The notes under the pieces are model-generated. The model worked only from the letters and a program-made list of their open reading frames with translations. It ran no database searches and was not told the DNA's origin. A stretch of 64,000 bases of DNA from Eubacterium sulci ATCC 35585. Its GTDB lineage: Bacteria; Bacillota; Clostridia; Peptostreptococcales; Anaerovoracaceae. Location: contig CP012068.1 of assembly GCA_001189495.1 (NCBI GenBank), positions 124,001 through 188,000 of the forward strand, written 5' to 3'. Below, piece after piece: positions 30,652 through 39,619 of this stretch; within the stretch, counting starts at the first letter, position 1; each line of letters starts with the position of its first letter. Made by a program: the position numbers and the translations under genes.

Positions 30652-32629
30652 GCTACAGAGCGCGAGACAGAAGATCGGGCAAAACGGCATAGTGCTTTGC
30701 TTGATCTTAGGATTTGCAATCAATCTGATTATAGAGACACTCGCAAGAAAATATTTAGGTGGATTTAGTTTTTTAATACATAGTCCAATAATCTTTTTGT
30801 ATAACAGCTTAATTATAGCTGCTACACTTTCCATTTCATGTCTTTTCAAAAGACGGTCGTTTTTCATGGTCATCATATCGACCATCTGGCTTGCGATTGG
30901 TGTGGCAAACGGTGTAATCTTGCTCGAAAGAATGACGCCTTTTACCGTTAAAGACCTATCGTCAATTACCGATGCGGCTACAATTTTAACGAATTACTTT
31001 AACAGATTCCAGCTTTCTATCATAGCGGGCGTTTTGATTTTGCTCGTTATCACTATTGTAATTCTTTGGATTAAGCTACCAAGAAAGAACATGACAGGTA
31101 AGTTCAAACAAAGCGTTGCTATGGTAGCTCTAGTTATTGCGGTTACATTTGGTGCAACATGGGGACTTATCAAAACCAATGTGCTTGCGACCTTCTTCGG
31201 AAACCTAGCTTACGCGTATCAGGACTACGGTGCACCGTACTGCTTTGTTAATACATGGCTGAACACGGGTATCCACAAGCCTGCAGGATATAGCGAAACA
31301 GCAATGAAGGACATACTAGCGAAGGCAAATATTAAAGACGGAAAAGAGGCACTAGAAGTAAAGAACACGGATATAGGAAAGAAATCTCCTAATATCATTT
31401 TCCTGCAGCTAGAGTCGTTCACAGATCCGCAGCTTTTCAATAAGATAAAGCTTTCGACGGATGCAATACCTAATTTCAGAAATCTGATGGCTAATTATTC
31501 TTCTGGATATCTGACAGTTCCAGCTTGCGGTGCCGGAACTGCAAATACCGAGTTTGAGGTCATGACTGGACTTTCAGTTAAGTTCTTTGGACCAGGAGAA
31601 TATCCATTCAAGTCAGTTTTGAGAAATACACCAGCAGAGAGCATTGCATTAGATTTAAAGAACAGAGGCTACTCAACGCATGCAATCCATAATCATAGAG
31701 CTTTGTTCTATAACAGAAACGAAGTATTTAAGAATATTGGATATGACACATTCACATCACTTGAGTACATGAGTGACGTGCCAAAGACACCAAAGAACTG
31801 GGCCAAGGATAAGATTTTGACGAATCAGATTATGGAGGCGCTAAATTCTACAGAGTCCAGAGATTATATATACACGATTTCTGTTCAGGGACACGGAAAG
31901 TACCCAACGGAGCAGCTCGTGAAGAACCCAAAGGTTACGGTTACTGATGCTCCATCACAGGATCTAAAGTGGAAGTATGAGTATTATGTAAATCAGCTTT
32001 ATGAAATGGATCAGTTTGTAAAGGAACTTACAGATACATTATCAAAGCTCGATGAGCCGACGATTCTTGTAATGTACGGAGACCATATCCCAGCGCTTGA
32101 TATCACAGCAGATTCATACGATAAGGATCTATATCAGACACCTTATGTAATCTGGTCTAACTTTGATATGGAAAAGCAGGATAAGGACCAGCACGCCTAC
32201 GAGCTAACTGCAGATGTCTGCGATAGAGTGGGAATACACGAGGGAACAGTATTTAAATATCAGCAGAATACGAATCATAATGATAAGAGCTTCCTAGAGG
32301 GACTCAACCTCTTAGCATACGATATGCTATACGGTGACCGCTACATATACGGCGGAAGCAAGGATGCAGTCAAGGCTACAAAGATGAAGATGGGCGTTAA
32401 GACTGTTAAGATTGATAAGGTTGTAAACGTAGGTGGAAGATACTACATCAAAGGCCAAAACTTCACCGAGTACAGTAAGGTTACGCTAAACGGCGAGCCA
32501 TTATCAACAATTTACCTCGGTCCGACACTTCTTGGACTTCAGGAAGAGGTGGATCCAGATAAGGCAAAGGAAATGAAGGTTAGCCAGATTGATAAGTCGA
32601 ATAAGGAAATAATAAGTACCACGGAATAA
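30644..32629 (+). CDS. LtaS-family phosphoglycerol transferase/sulfatase with C-terminal IPT-like domain
   Basis: A 661-residue membrane enzyme. Four to five N-terminal helices (residues about 12-170) precede an extracellular sulfatase-fold domain. The predicted threonine nucleophile is in CGAGTANTEFE (about residue 299), and YGDHIPAL near residue 484 supplies metal ligands. Such enzymes polymerise glycerol phosphate for lipoteichoic acid or related polymers. The last 75 residues (with GGRYYIKGQNFTEYSKVTLNG) look like an Ig-like IPT/TIG fold, not standard for LtaS. ATG 30644 has GGAG upstream and overlaps rsmA by 8 bases. Confidence 0.88.
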   Translation: MSKLQSARQKIGQNGIVLCLILGFAINLIIETLARKYLGGFSFLIHSPIIFLYNSLIIAATLSISCLFKRRSFFMVIISTIWLAIGVANGVILLERMTPFTVKDLSSITDAATILTNYFNRFQLSIIAGVLILLVITIVILWIKLPRKNMTGKFKQSVAMVALVIAVTFGATWGLIKTNVLATFFGNLAYAYQDYGAPYCFVNTWLNTGIHKPAGYSETAMKDILAKANIKDGKEALEVKNTDIGKKSPNIIFLQLESFTDPQLFNKIKLSTDAIPNFRNLMANYSSGYLTVPACGAGTANTEFEVMTGLSVKFFGPGEYPFKSVLRNTPAESIALDLKNRGYSTHAIHNHRALFYNRNEVFKNIGYDTFTSLEYMSDVPKTPKNWAKDKILTNQIMEALNSTESRDYIYTISVQGHGKYPTEQLVKNPKVTVTDAPSQDLKWKYEYYVNQLYEMDQFVKELTDTLSKLDEPTILVMYGDHIPALDITADSYDKDLYQTPYVIWSNFDMEKQDKDQHAYELTADVCDRVGIHEGTVFKYQQNTNHNDKSFLEGLNLLAYDMLYGDRYIYGGSKDAVKATKMKMGVKTVKIDKVVNVGGRYYIKGQNFTEYSKVTLNGEPLSTIYLGPTLLGLQEEVDPDKAKEMKVSQIDKSNKEIISTTE

Positions 32630-32632
32630 AAA

Positions 32633-32662
32633 TAAAGGGCTAAGAAATTAGCCCTTTAGATT
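32633..32662. terminator. Terminator after the LtaS-like gene
   Basis: AAAGGGCTAA / TTAGCCCTTT stem with a GAAA-type loop, followed by AGATTTATCTTT. A second perfect palindrome TTAGCT-CAGT-AGCTAA (about 32680-32695) lies near the aroB end. Confidence 0.75.
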
Positions 32663-32716
32663 TATCTTTATACTTATGTTTAGCTCAGTAGCTAACTATG
32701 AAAGCTGACCATAGAA

Positions 32717-33766
32717 CTAAGCCTGTTTTAGGCCAAGTGTTATAAGCTCGTTTAACTCAGGAAGAGAAAGCTTTCTGAGTGTGCACTTTCCGATAGAATC
32801 TGGGACGATGATGTTAATCTGTCCATCACGGATTTTCTTATCCTTGAGGGCAAGCTTATAGATATCTTTGGCATTGTAATCAAGAGAGGTATCAAAGCCA
32901 AACTCCTTAAGAATCTCGGTAAGTTCACCGCTTATGTCATTAGGTGTAAGACCTAGAGCATAGGCGCCTCTTGCCTCTGCAATCATGCCCTTTGCAACAG
33001 CTTGACCGTGAGTTACAGTGTAGGAACTGAGCTTTTCGATTCCGTGGCCTATGGTGTGTCCGAAGTTGAGGAGCTGCCTGAGGCTAGTCTCGCGTTCATC
33101 GGCCTCTACAAGTGATTTCTTGATGGAGATACAACGCTCAATAACGTATTCGTAGTTATGTTTGCGAATCTGATCTAGAAGTCCAGCCTCTGCGATTACA
33201 GCATTTTTGGTTGCTTCTGCAATACCTTCGAGAAGGATTTCATTTGGAAGCGTCTCATAAATCTTACTGTCGCAAACGACCAGTGAAGGTTGCCAAAATA
33301 CACCGGCGAGGTTCTTTCCTCCGAGGAGGTTTATACCAGTCTTTCCACCGATAGCAGTGTCTATGGAAGCCTGAAGAGTTGTTGGAACAACCACATAGTT
33401 GATTCCACGCATATATGTTCCTGCAGCAAAGCCAGCAAGGTCACAAACTACACCGCCGCCCAAAGCAAGAACTAAATCGCTTCGGGTAAGGCCCTCATCA
33501 GCAAGAGCTTCAAGGATGTTGGAGTAGGTTGTCAAATTCTTTGAGTGCTCACCAGAAGGAAACAAAATTTTAGATGTCTGATAACCTGATTCTATAAGCG
33601 AGGTCATCACCACCTGAGCATAAAGGCCATTGACAGTGCTGTCTGTGATAACGCAGACATGTCTTGGAGAAAAGACAGGCTTAAGGAACTCACCTATTTT
33701 AGAAATTAGGTCGTGTCCGATAAGGATATCATATGGAGTTGAAGTTGAAACTGTAAATTTTTTCAT
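32717..33766 (-). CDS. aroB: 3-Dehydroquinate synthase
   Basis: A 349-residue NAD-dependent enzyme of the shikimate pathway converting DAHP to 3-dehydroquinate. The NAD-binding ALGGGVVCDLAGFAA is near residues 101-115, followed by PTTLQASIDTAIGGKTGINL; zinc ligands lie in the NFGHTIGHGIEKL segment. ATG 33766 follows TAGGAGA. It stands alone, with no other aro gene in the window. Confidence 0.97.
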   Translation of the reverse strand: MKKFTVSTSTPYDILIGHDLISKIGEFLKPVFSPRHVCVITDSTVNGLYAQVVMTSLIESGYQTSKILFPSGEHSKNLTTYSNILEALADEGLTRSDLVLALGGGVVCDLAGFAAGTYMRGINYVVVPTTLQASIDTAIGGKTGINLLGGKNLAGVFWQPSLVVCDSKIYETLPNEILLEGIAEATKNAVIAEAGLLDQIRKHNYEYVIERCISIKKSLVEADERETSLRQLLNFGHTIGHGIEKLSSYTVTHGQAVAKGMIAEARGAYALGLTPNDISGELTEILKEFGFDTSLDYNAKDIYKLALKDKKIRDGQINIIVPDSIGKCTLRKLSLPELNELITLGLKQA

Positions 33767-33851
33767 ATTTATCTCCTAGTGGTGTGATTCACTAAATACA
33801 TATGAATAATACCATATATATATTTATTTTGCAAAATGACGAGGCTTAACG

Positions 33852-34559
33852 ATGAAAACTCTAAAGAAAAGCTTAAAAATCATAATATTTTTTCTGATAC
33901 TGCTTATTGCAGCTGTACTTGGCGTTAACTTTTATGTCATCAAAACAGCTTCACCGAGCTTGCAATACTCTATAGATACACAGGAAAGCAGCATATCAGA
34001 CAGCGATTCACAAAAATTAGCTGAAGAAAAAGCAGATTGCATCATGATTCTCGGAGCAGGCATCATAGATAGGGAGACTCCGTCGGAAATCCTAAAGGAT
34101 AGACTTGATGCTGGTATTGCACTATACAAAAAAGGCGTTGCACCTAAGATTCTCCTCACAGGAGATAACGGTCAAAAGGAGCATAACGAGCTTCATGCAA
34201 TGCTAAGCTACTGCATAAAGCAAGGTGTACCAAAGAGCGACATTTTTTGTGACCATGCGGGATTTTCAACATCGGAATCCATGGTGAGAGCGAAGAATAT
34301 TTTTGATGTAAATAAGCTAATAATTGTAACGCAAAAATACCATGAGTATAGAGCCATCTATCTTGCAGAGGCAGAAGGAATGGATGCGATAGGTGTGAGT
34401 GCTGATCAGCATGACTTTGAGGGAGCAAGCTATAGGGAAGCGCGCGAGATTTTAGCAAGGAATAAGGACTTTATAATAAATCATCTTGGAAATAGAAATG
34501 CTGTGGGCGGGGAGAAAATCTCCTTACAGGGAGATGGAAGCGTTTCGCACGGCGAATAA
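33852..34559 (+). CDS. SanA/YdcF-type DUF218 membrane protein
   Basis: A 235-residue protein with one N-terminal membrane anchor (about residues 9-30) and an extracellular DUF218 fold. The conserved ILGAGIID near residue 64, RLDAGIALYKKG near 84, and a VTQKYHEYRAIYLA segment near 155 match the SanA group, linked in Enterobacteria to envelope integrity and vancomycin tolerance. Exact role unknown. It precedes the TetR gene by 28 bases. Confidence 0.8.
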   Translation: MKTLKKSLKIIIFFLILLIAAVLGVNFYVIKTASPSLQYSIDTQESSISDSDSQKLAEEKADCIMILGAGIIDRETPSEILKDRLDAGIALYKKGVAPKILLTGDNGQKEHNELHAMLSYCIKQGVPKSDIFCDHAGFSTSESMVRAKNIFDVNKLIIVTQKYHEYRAIYLAEAEGMDAIGVSADQHDFEGASYREAREILARNKDFIINHLGNRNAVGGEKISLQGDGSVSHGE

Positions 34560-34587
34560 TTCAAATTCGTTTTTATAGAGGTATATT

Positions 34588-35148
34588 ATGTCAAATCTAA
34601 CAAAGAAGGCTCTTAGAGAGACTATGATTAAAGCTCTGAATGAGAGACCACTTGATAAAATTAAGGTAAAGGAATTGGTAGAGGAGTGTGGAGTTAATCG
34701 CAATACATTTTACTATCATTATAAGGATATCTATGAGCTTTTAGCGGACATTTTTAAGACGGAAACCGAAGCTATTGCTGAGGATTTTCAAGATGAGGAT
34801 GATGACTGGGAGAGAATCTTTATAGAATCATCAAGATTTGCACTAGAAAATAAAAAAATGATATTTAATGTATATAATTCAATCAGTAGGGATAATCTTG
34901 AGCGATATCTATACAACGTTTCAACACACATTGTGGCAAGATATGTAAACAAGCAGGCAGTAAGTATGAATGTGAGTGAAAGGGATAAGGAGCTAATTAT
35001 ACTTTTCTATAAGCATGCGGTTGTTGGAATTGTATTAGAGTGGCTTCAGCGCAGGATGAAAGACGAACCAGAGGCAGCCATAAGTAGGCTTCTCGAATTA
35101 ATGAATAATAGCGTCAAAAATGCGCTTAAAAACGCAGAAACAAAGTAA
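34588..35148 (+). CDS. TetR family transcriptional regulator
   Basis: A 186-residue repressor-type protein. The N-terminal helix-turn-helix spans residues about 8-55 with VEECGVNRNTFYYHYKDIYELL; the C-terminal ligand domain matches the TetR_C groups of Firmicutes. It sits just upstream of the MMPL transporter, on the same strand but separated by a terminator, and a palindrome in front of the transporter is a candidate operator. Ligand unknown. Confidence 0.88.
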   Translation: MSNLTKKALRETMIKALNERPLDKIKVKELVEECGVNRNTFYYHYKDIYELLADIFKTETEAIAEDFQDEDDDWERIFIESSRFALENKKMIFNVYNSISRDNLERYLYNVSTHIVARYVNKQAVSMNVSERDKELIILFYKHAVVGIVLEWLQRRMKDEPEAAISRLLELMNNSVKNALKNAETK

Positions 35149-35168
35149 TTTATTAGACAAAAACAGGT

Positions 35169-35200
35169 CAATGCCTAAATTTTGGGCATTGATTTTTTAT
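35169..35200 (+). terminator. Terminator after tetR
   Basis: Perfect CAATGCC / GGCATTG arms followed by ATTTTTTATT. Confidence 0.8.
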
Positions 35201-35224
35201 TGTCCATTTTTATTCTGCAAATTT

Positions 35225-35246
35225 AAGGATATTATCCTTTAGGATA
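35225..35246. promoter_or_regulatory. Candidate TetR-type operator before the MMPL gene
   Basis: AAGGATA-T-TATCCTT is a perfect 15-base inverted repeat (35225-35239) with a third half AGGATA at 35241-35246. It lies 32 bases before the transporter start, where a promoter is expected. Assignment to the neighbouring TetR protein is inference. Confidence 0.4.
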
Positions 35247-35270
35247 GTTTGAACATAGAGGTGAAAAAAT

Positions 35271-37367
35271 ATGAAAAAGTTCGGAAAGGTAACGGTAAAA
35301 CATCATAGATTGATTTTGATTATCGGTATTTTACTACTAATTCCATCCCTCTTTGGAATGATAGGCACGAGAATCAACTACGATATGCTACATTATCTGC
35401 CAAAGGATATGGATACAGTCAAAGGTCAGGATATTTTACTAGACAGATTTGGCAAGGGCGCAGTCTCAACTATGGTTGTCGAGGGCATGGATCAAAAGGA
35501 TATAGTTCAGCTTAAGGCCAAGATTGAAAAGGTGAACCATGTCGATTCGGTTATTTGGTATGATAGTCTCTCTAATGGTACTGTCCCAATGGAGCTTCTT
35601 CCAAAGAAGTACTATGATGCATTTAACAATGGCAATGCGACTTTGATGGTAATCTTCTTTGATAGTTCGACATCGGCTTCAGAGACCATGACAGCGATAA
35701 AGGATATTCGAAAGATTACTACAAAGGATTGTTTTTTGACAGGTATGTCTGCACTCGTAACAGATCTTAAGGATTTGTGCGAAAAGGAGGAACCTATATA
35801 TGTTGGTCTTGCAGTACTTCTTGCAACTTTGGTGATGATGGTTTTTCTAGATTCATGGCTAATACCTTTCGTGTTCCTAGCGGGCATAGGTATGGCTATA
35901 TTGTGGAACCTCGGGTCAAATATCTTCATGGGAGAAATTTCATATATAACAAAGGCACTGTCCTCGGTACTTCAGCTTGCAGTCACGATGGACTACTCGA
36001 TATTCTTATGGCACAAGTATGAAGAGGAAAGAGAAATAATAGACGATGACCATGAGGCGATGGCAGAGGCAGTTAATAAGACCTTAAGTGCCGTAGTAGG
36101 AAGTTCAATAACGACTGTAGCAGGCTTTGTTGCACTCTGCTTTATGACATATAAGCTTGGAATGGACCTTGGTATAGTTATGGCAAAGGGAGTAATCCTA
36201 GGTGTTATAAGCTGCGTAACCATTCTTCCAGCAATGATACTCGTATTAGATAGATTCATTGAAAAGACAAGACATAGAAGTCTAATTCCTGATATGAGTT
36301 CGTTTGCTAAGAAAGTAACGGCGAAACCATATATTCAGATTGGGATATTCATCATAGTTTTGATTCCAGCAATATTTGCATATAACCAAGCGAACAAAGA
36401 AGTTTACTACGATATTGGGGGCTCGCTTCCAAAGTCGCTTCCAAGTGTGGTTGCAAATGAAAAACAGGCAGAACATTTCAAGCTGGGAAGTACATACATG
36501 GCATTGGTAAACTCAGATTTAAGCAACAAGGAGCTTACTGAGATGACAGATAGAATCAAGGACCTTAAGGGCATCAAAGCTGCTATGGGGCTAGACAGTA
36601 TTATTGGTGGTTCACTTCCAGACGATTTTATTCCAAGTGAATTAACGAGTAAGCTGAAATCTGGAAAATATCAACTTGTAATGATTACATCTGAGTACGA
36701 AGTTGCTTCAGATCAGGTAAATAAGCAGGTTGCAGATGCTAAGGGGATTATTAAAGAGTATGACAAGAAGGGACTTTTGATAGGCGAGGCTCCTGCGACC
36801 TATGATTTGATTAAGACAACGAGTAGAGACTTTGATATTGTAAATACAGTTTCAATACTTTTAGTATTCCTAATTATACTCTTAGTATTTAAGAGTGCAT
36901 CGCTTCCAGTAATTCTGGTTGCCGTGATAGAGTTTGCTATTTTCATAAATCTTGGTCTATCACATTTGATGGGTGTTTCCCTACCGTTTATTGCACCAAT
37001 CTGTATAAGTACGATACAGCTTGGCTCAACAGTTGACTATGCTATTTTGATGACTACAAGATATAAGGCAGAAAGACTTAATGGTAAGGATACAGACTCA
37101 GCTATAAGGATAGCGCTTGCAACATCGATTCCATCAATTATAGTAAGTGGTCTCGGATTCTTCGCAGCGACATTCGGAGTTGCAATGTACTCGAATATAG
37201 ATATGATAAAGTCGCTTTGTACTTTGATGTCTAGAGGTGCAATTATAAGCGTGCTTGCAGTAATATTCATACTGCCAGCTATGCTTCACGTATTTGATAA
37301 GGTAATTTGCAAGACAACTGCTAGCATGAAACATATTTCAAAGAGCGGTCTTGCAAGGGAGGTGTAG
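35271..37367 (+). CDS. MMPL/RND-family transporter
   Basis: A 698-residue protein with about eleven to twelve membrane helices in two repeats, each with a large outer loop after the first helix, the plan of MmpL and HpnN-type RND exporters. The helix pairs around residues 190-330 and 530-680 carry the paired Asp-Tyr residues (MDYSIFLWHKYEEER and VDYAILMTTRYKAER) used for proton relay. It likely exports lipids or drugs. It is cotranscribed with the secreted protein that follows after 2 bases. Confidence 0.9.
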   Translation: MKKFGKVTVKHHRLILIIGILLLIPSLFGMIGTRINYDMLHYLPKDMDTVKGQDILLDRFGKGAVSTMVVEGMDQKDIVQLKAKIEKVNHVDSVIWYDSLSNGTVPMELLPKKYYDAFNNGNATLMVIFFDSSTSASETMTAIKDIRKITTKDCFLTGMSALVTDLKDLCEKEEPIYVGLAVLLATLVMMVFLDSWLIPFVFLAGIGMAILWNLGSNIFMGEISYITKALSSVLQLAVTMDYSIFLWHKYEEEREIIDDDHEAMAEAVNKTLSAVVGSSITTVAGFVALCFMTYKLGMDLGIVMAKGVILGVISCVTILPAMILVLDRFIEKTRHRSLIPDMSSFAKKVTAKPYIQIGIFIIVLIPAIFAYNQANKEVYYDIGGSLPKSLPSVVANEKQAEHFKLGSTYMALVNSDLSNKELTEMTDRIKDLKGIKAAMGLDSIIGGSLPDDFIPSELTSKLKSGKYQLVMITSEYEVASDQVNKQVADAKGIIKEYDKKGLLIGEAPATYDLIKTTSRDFDIVNTVSILLVFLIILLVFKSASLPVILVAVIEFAIFINLGLSHLMGVSLPFIAPICISTIQLGSTVDYAILMTTRYKAERLNGKDTDSAIRIALATSIPSIIVSGLGFFAATFGVAMYSNIDMIKSLCTLMSRGAIISVLAVIFILPAMLHVFDKVICKTTASMKHISKSGLAREV

Positions 37368-37369
37368 AA

Positions 37370-39448
37370 ATGAAAAAGGACAATATGATTGGAAGAAAAA
37401 TTGTTGCATCTGTGCTTTCCTTGGCACTTGTAACCAGCAGCCTTGTTTTCAGCGGATTCTCATATGCTGAGGAAAAACAAGCTAGTGCAAGTAAAGGCAA
37501 GGCTCAGAGCTCATCTCAGATAATAGATAAAGTAGGCAAGGGTGAAAAGGATGAAACGGTCTATGTAATAGCAGGAAATGACGGAAGCCCTCAGAAGATA
37601 ATTGTCAGTGAATGGTTAAAGAACACTGAAAAAGCTAGCAAGCTAGAAGATAATAGTGAGCTTAAGAACATCAAAAATGTCAAGGACAATGCTAAATATG
37701 TAATTGATAAGGACAAGATGAAGGTTTGGACTGCAGAGGGTAAGGATGTCTACTATCAGGGAGAAATCGATAAGAAACTTCCTGTGGATATCTCTGTAAG
37801 CTACACTCTTGATGGCAAGAGCGTGAGCGCAAAGGAGCTAGCAGGAAAGAGCGGAAAGGTTACAATTAAGTACTCATATAAGAATAACGAGGCAAGAACC
37901 GTAAATATTGACGGTCAAAACATGACAATGTATATTCCTTTTTCCGTTGTTACAGGTCTTGTGCTAGATGATAAGTCATTCTCAAATGTTGAAGTAGTAA
38001 ATGGTAGAGTTATCAACGACGGTAAGAGAAATATAGTTATGGGATTTGCACTTCCTGGAATGAAGGAAAACCTCGGAGATGCAGGAAATAGCTTAAATTT
38101 ACCTGAAACCTTTGAAGTGACAGCGGATGTGAAGAATTTTTCAATGGAAACATCAATAAGTGTAGTATCAAGCGAGCTATTTGCAAATGTTTCAAGCGAC
38201 AAGTTATCAAGCCTAGACGGCATTAAGTCACAGCTAGATGAATTTGCAAACTCGGCAAATAAGCTAGCAGATGGAAGCAGTCAGCTATACGATGGACTCA
38301 GCACGCTTCTTGAAAAGACAGGCGAGATTAAGGACGGAACACTTAAATTGTATAGAGGAGCAGAGAGCCTGAATAATGGTGCAAAGCAGTTTTCGCAAGG
38401 AACAGATGAATTATATAAAGGTACTACTGAGCTAAACGAGGGCCTTCAGGCTTTGAGTAGCAAGAGCGAGCAGCTAAATAATGGTGCGGCCCAAATCTTT
38501 GATTCTCTGATTGCACAAGCAAACACAGAACTTAGTGCAAGAGGTCTTGGAGCTGTGAACATGACAAAGGATAACTACAGTAGTGTTCTTACATCTATAA
38601 TTAGAAATATGGATGAGGGCAATGTAAGAGCTATGGCAACTCAGAAGGCTCGTCAAACAGTTGAGGCTCAGGTACATCAAAACGAGGCTCAGATAGCAGC
38701 AGTAGTAACTGAAAAAGTAAGAGAACAGGTGCTTCAAAATGTTCTAAATGCATCCGGAATATCCATGACAGTAGAGGCATATAAAAATGCAGTAGCTTCA
38801 GGAACAATTCCGGCATCAGTAGCCCAGCAAATTGACAGCGCAGTTACAGCTCAGATGAACTCAGAACAAGTTCAGAGCACAATTCAAGCGAAAGTAAGCG
38901 CAGAAATTAATAACCAAATAGAGCAAGCAATGAGTTCTCAAGCCGTAGTTCAGGGTATAGAGGATGCTGTTTCAAAGGCTAGAACTGGAGCAAGTAGCTT
39001 AACGGCTCTAAAGGGACAGCTAGATAACTATAATAAGTTCTACCAGGGTCTAAGACAGTACACTGAAGGTGTAGACAAGGCCGCTAAAGGATCAAAGAAG
39101 ATTAATTATGGAGCAGGACAACTTGCAGAGAAGAGTAAGGAGTTTCAGGCAGGAACAGAAGCGCTAGAGGTAGGTATAAAGGCTCTTATGTCGGGCAGTG
39201 ATAAGCTTATAAGTGGAGTATCGCAATTAAACGATGGAGCAAAGACACTATCCGAGGGAATGAATAAATTCAACAAGGAGGGTGTTCAAAAAATTGTTGA
39301 ACTCTTCAATGGTAGATTTGGAGAATTATCGGCAAGACTAAGTGCTATGTCAGATATGGCAAAGTCATATGATAACTTTGCGGGTAAGGCAGATGGAACA
39401 AAGTCAAATGTTAAGTTCGTGTATAAGACTTCATCTATAGGAGAATAG
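37370..39448 (+). CDS. Secreted heptad-repeat (YhgE/Pip-like) protein partnered with MMPL
   Basis: A 692-residue protein with a signal peptide (hydrophobic about residues 10-30, then FSGFSYA). Two regions (about 295-390 and 560-650) carry repeated L-x2-G units such as QLYDGLSTL, SLNNGAKQF and ELNEGLQAL, predicting long coiled coils; a glutamine- and alanine-rich helical part lies between. The L-x2-G heptads are shared with YhgE/Pip and MmpL-associated proteins. Unlike YhgE there is no C-terminal membrane domain. It probably acts outside the membrane with the transporter 2 bases upstream. Confidence 0.75.
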   Translation: MKKDNMIGRKIVASVLSLALVTSSLVFSGFSYAEEKQASASKGKAQSSSQIIDKVGKGEKDETVYVIAGNDGSPQKIIVSEWLKNTEKASKLEDNSELKNIKNVKDNAKYVIDKDKMKVWTAEGKDVYYQGEIDKKLPVDISVSYTLDGKSVSAKELAGKSGKVTIKYSYKNNEARTVNIDGQNMTMYIPFSVVTGLVLDDKSFSNVEVVNGRVINDGKRNIVMGFALPGMKENLGDAGNSLNLPETFEVTADVKNFSMETSISVVSSELFANVSSDKLSSLDGIKSQLDEFANSANKLADGSSQLYDGLSTLLEKTGEIKDGTLKLYRGAESLNNGAKQFSQGTDELYKGTTELNEGLQALSSKSEQLNNGAAQIFDSLIAQANTELSARGLGAVNMTKDNYSSVLTSIIRNMDEGNVRAMATQKARQTVEAQVHQNEAQIAAVVTEKVREQVLQNVLNASGISMTVEAYKNAVASGTIPASVAQQIDSAVTAQMNSEQVQSTIQAKVSAEINNQIEQAMSSQAVVQGIEDAVSKARTGASSLTALKGQLDNYNKFYQGLRQYTEGVDKAAKGSKKINYGAGQLAEKSKEFQAGTEALEVGIKALMSGSDKLISGVSQLNDGAKTLSEGMNKFNKEGVQKIVELFNGRFGELSARLSAMSDMAKSYDNFAGKADGTKSNVKFVYKTSSIGE

Positions 39449-39493
39449 GAAATTAAACAACTAAAAGGAGTACCTGTATGGGGAAGTCGAAGT

Positions 39494-39522
39494 TTGACAT
39501 TAAAAGAAAAGATTGCTATAAT
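39494..39522 (+). promoter_or_regulatory. Consensus promoter of the type III antitoxin RNA
   Basis: TTGACA (39494-39499), exactly 17 bases, TATAAT (39517-39522): a perfect sigma-70-type promoter, the strongest in the window. Predicted start about 39529. There is no fitting large gene directly behind it, only the putative RNA and its terminator. Confidence 0.75.
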
Positions 39523-39528
39523 TGTTTA

Positions 39529-39609
39529 AACAAAGAGGGTGTCTCACTACCTATATAACAAAGGTGAAGCATTAAAGTACGAGAGAGGGTTTTCCCTCTC
39601 TAATTTTTT
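39529..39609 (+). ncRNA. Putative ToxI-like antitoxin RNA
   Basis: A short transcript unit between a consensus promoter and a terminator, immediately upstream of a ToxN-like gene: the standard layout of type III toxin-antitoxin loci. Two units start with AACAAAG at 39529 and 39557 (28-base period), but the rest of the units diverges, so a canonical exact tandem repeat array is not seen. It may be a one- or two-copy or decayed antitoxin. Confidence 0.5.
39582..39609 (+). terminator. Terminator between antitoxin RNA and toxin
   Basis: Perfect AGAGAGGG / CCCTCTCT stem with a TTTT loop followed by AATTTTTT. In type III loci such a terminator limits toxin expression relative to the RNA. Confidence 0.85.
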
Positions 39610-39619
39610 AGGAGAATTA

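Noticed and set aside
39539-39619. Upstream in-frame extension of the toxin gene from GTG 39539
   Set aside because: It would translate through the antitoxin RNA and its terminator and has no ribosome site; ATG 39620 has AGGAG and gives the family N-terminus.
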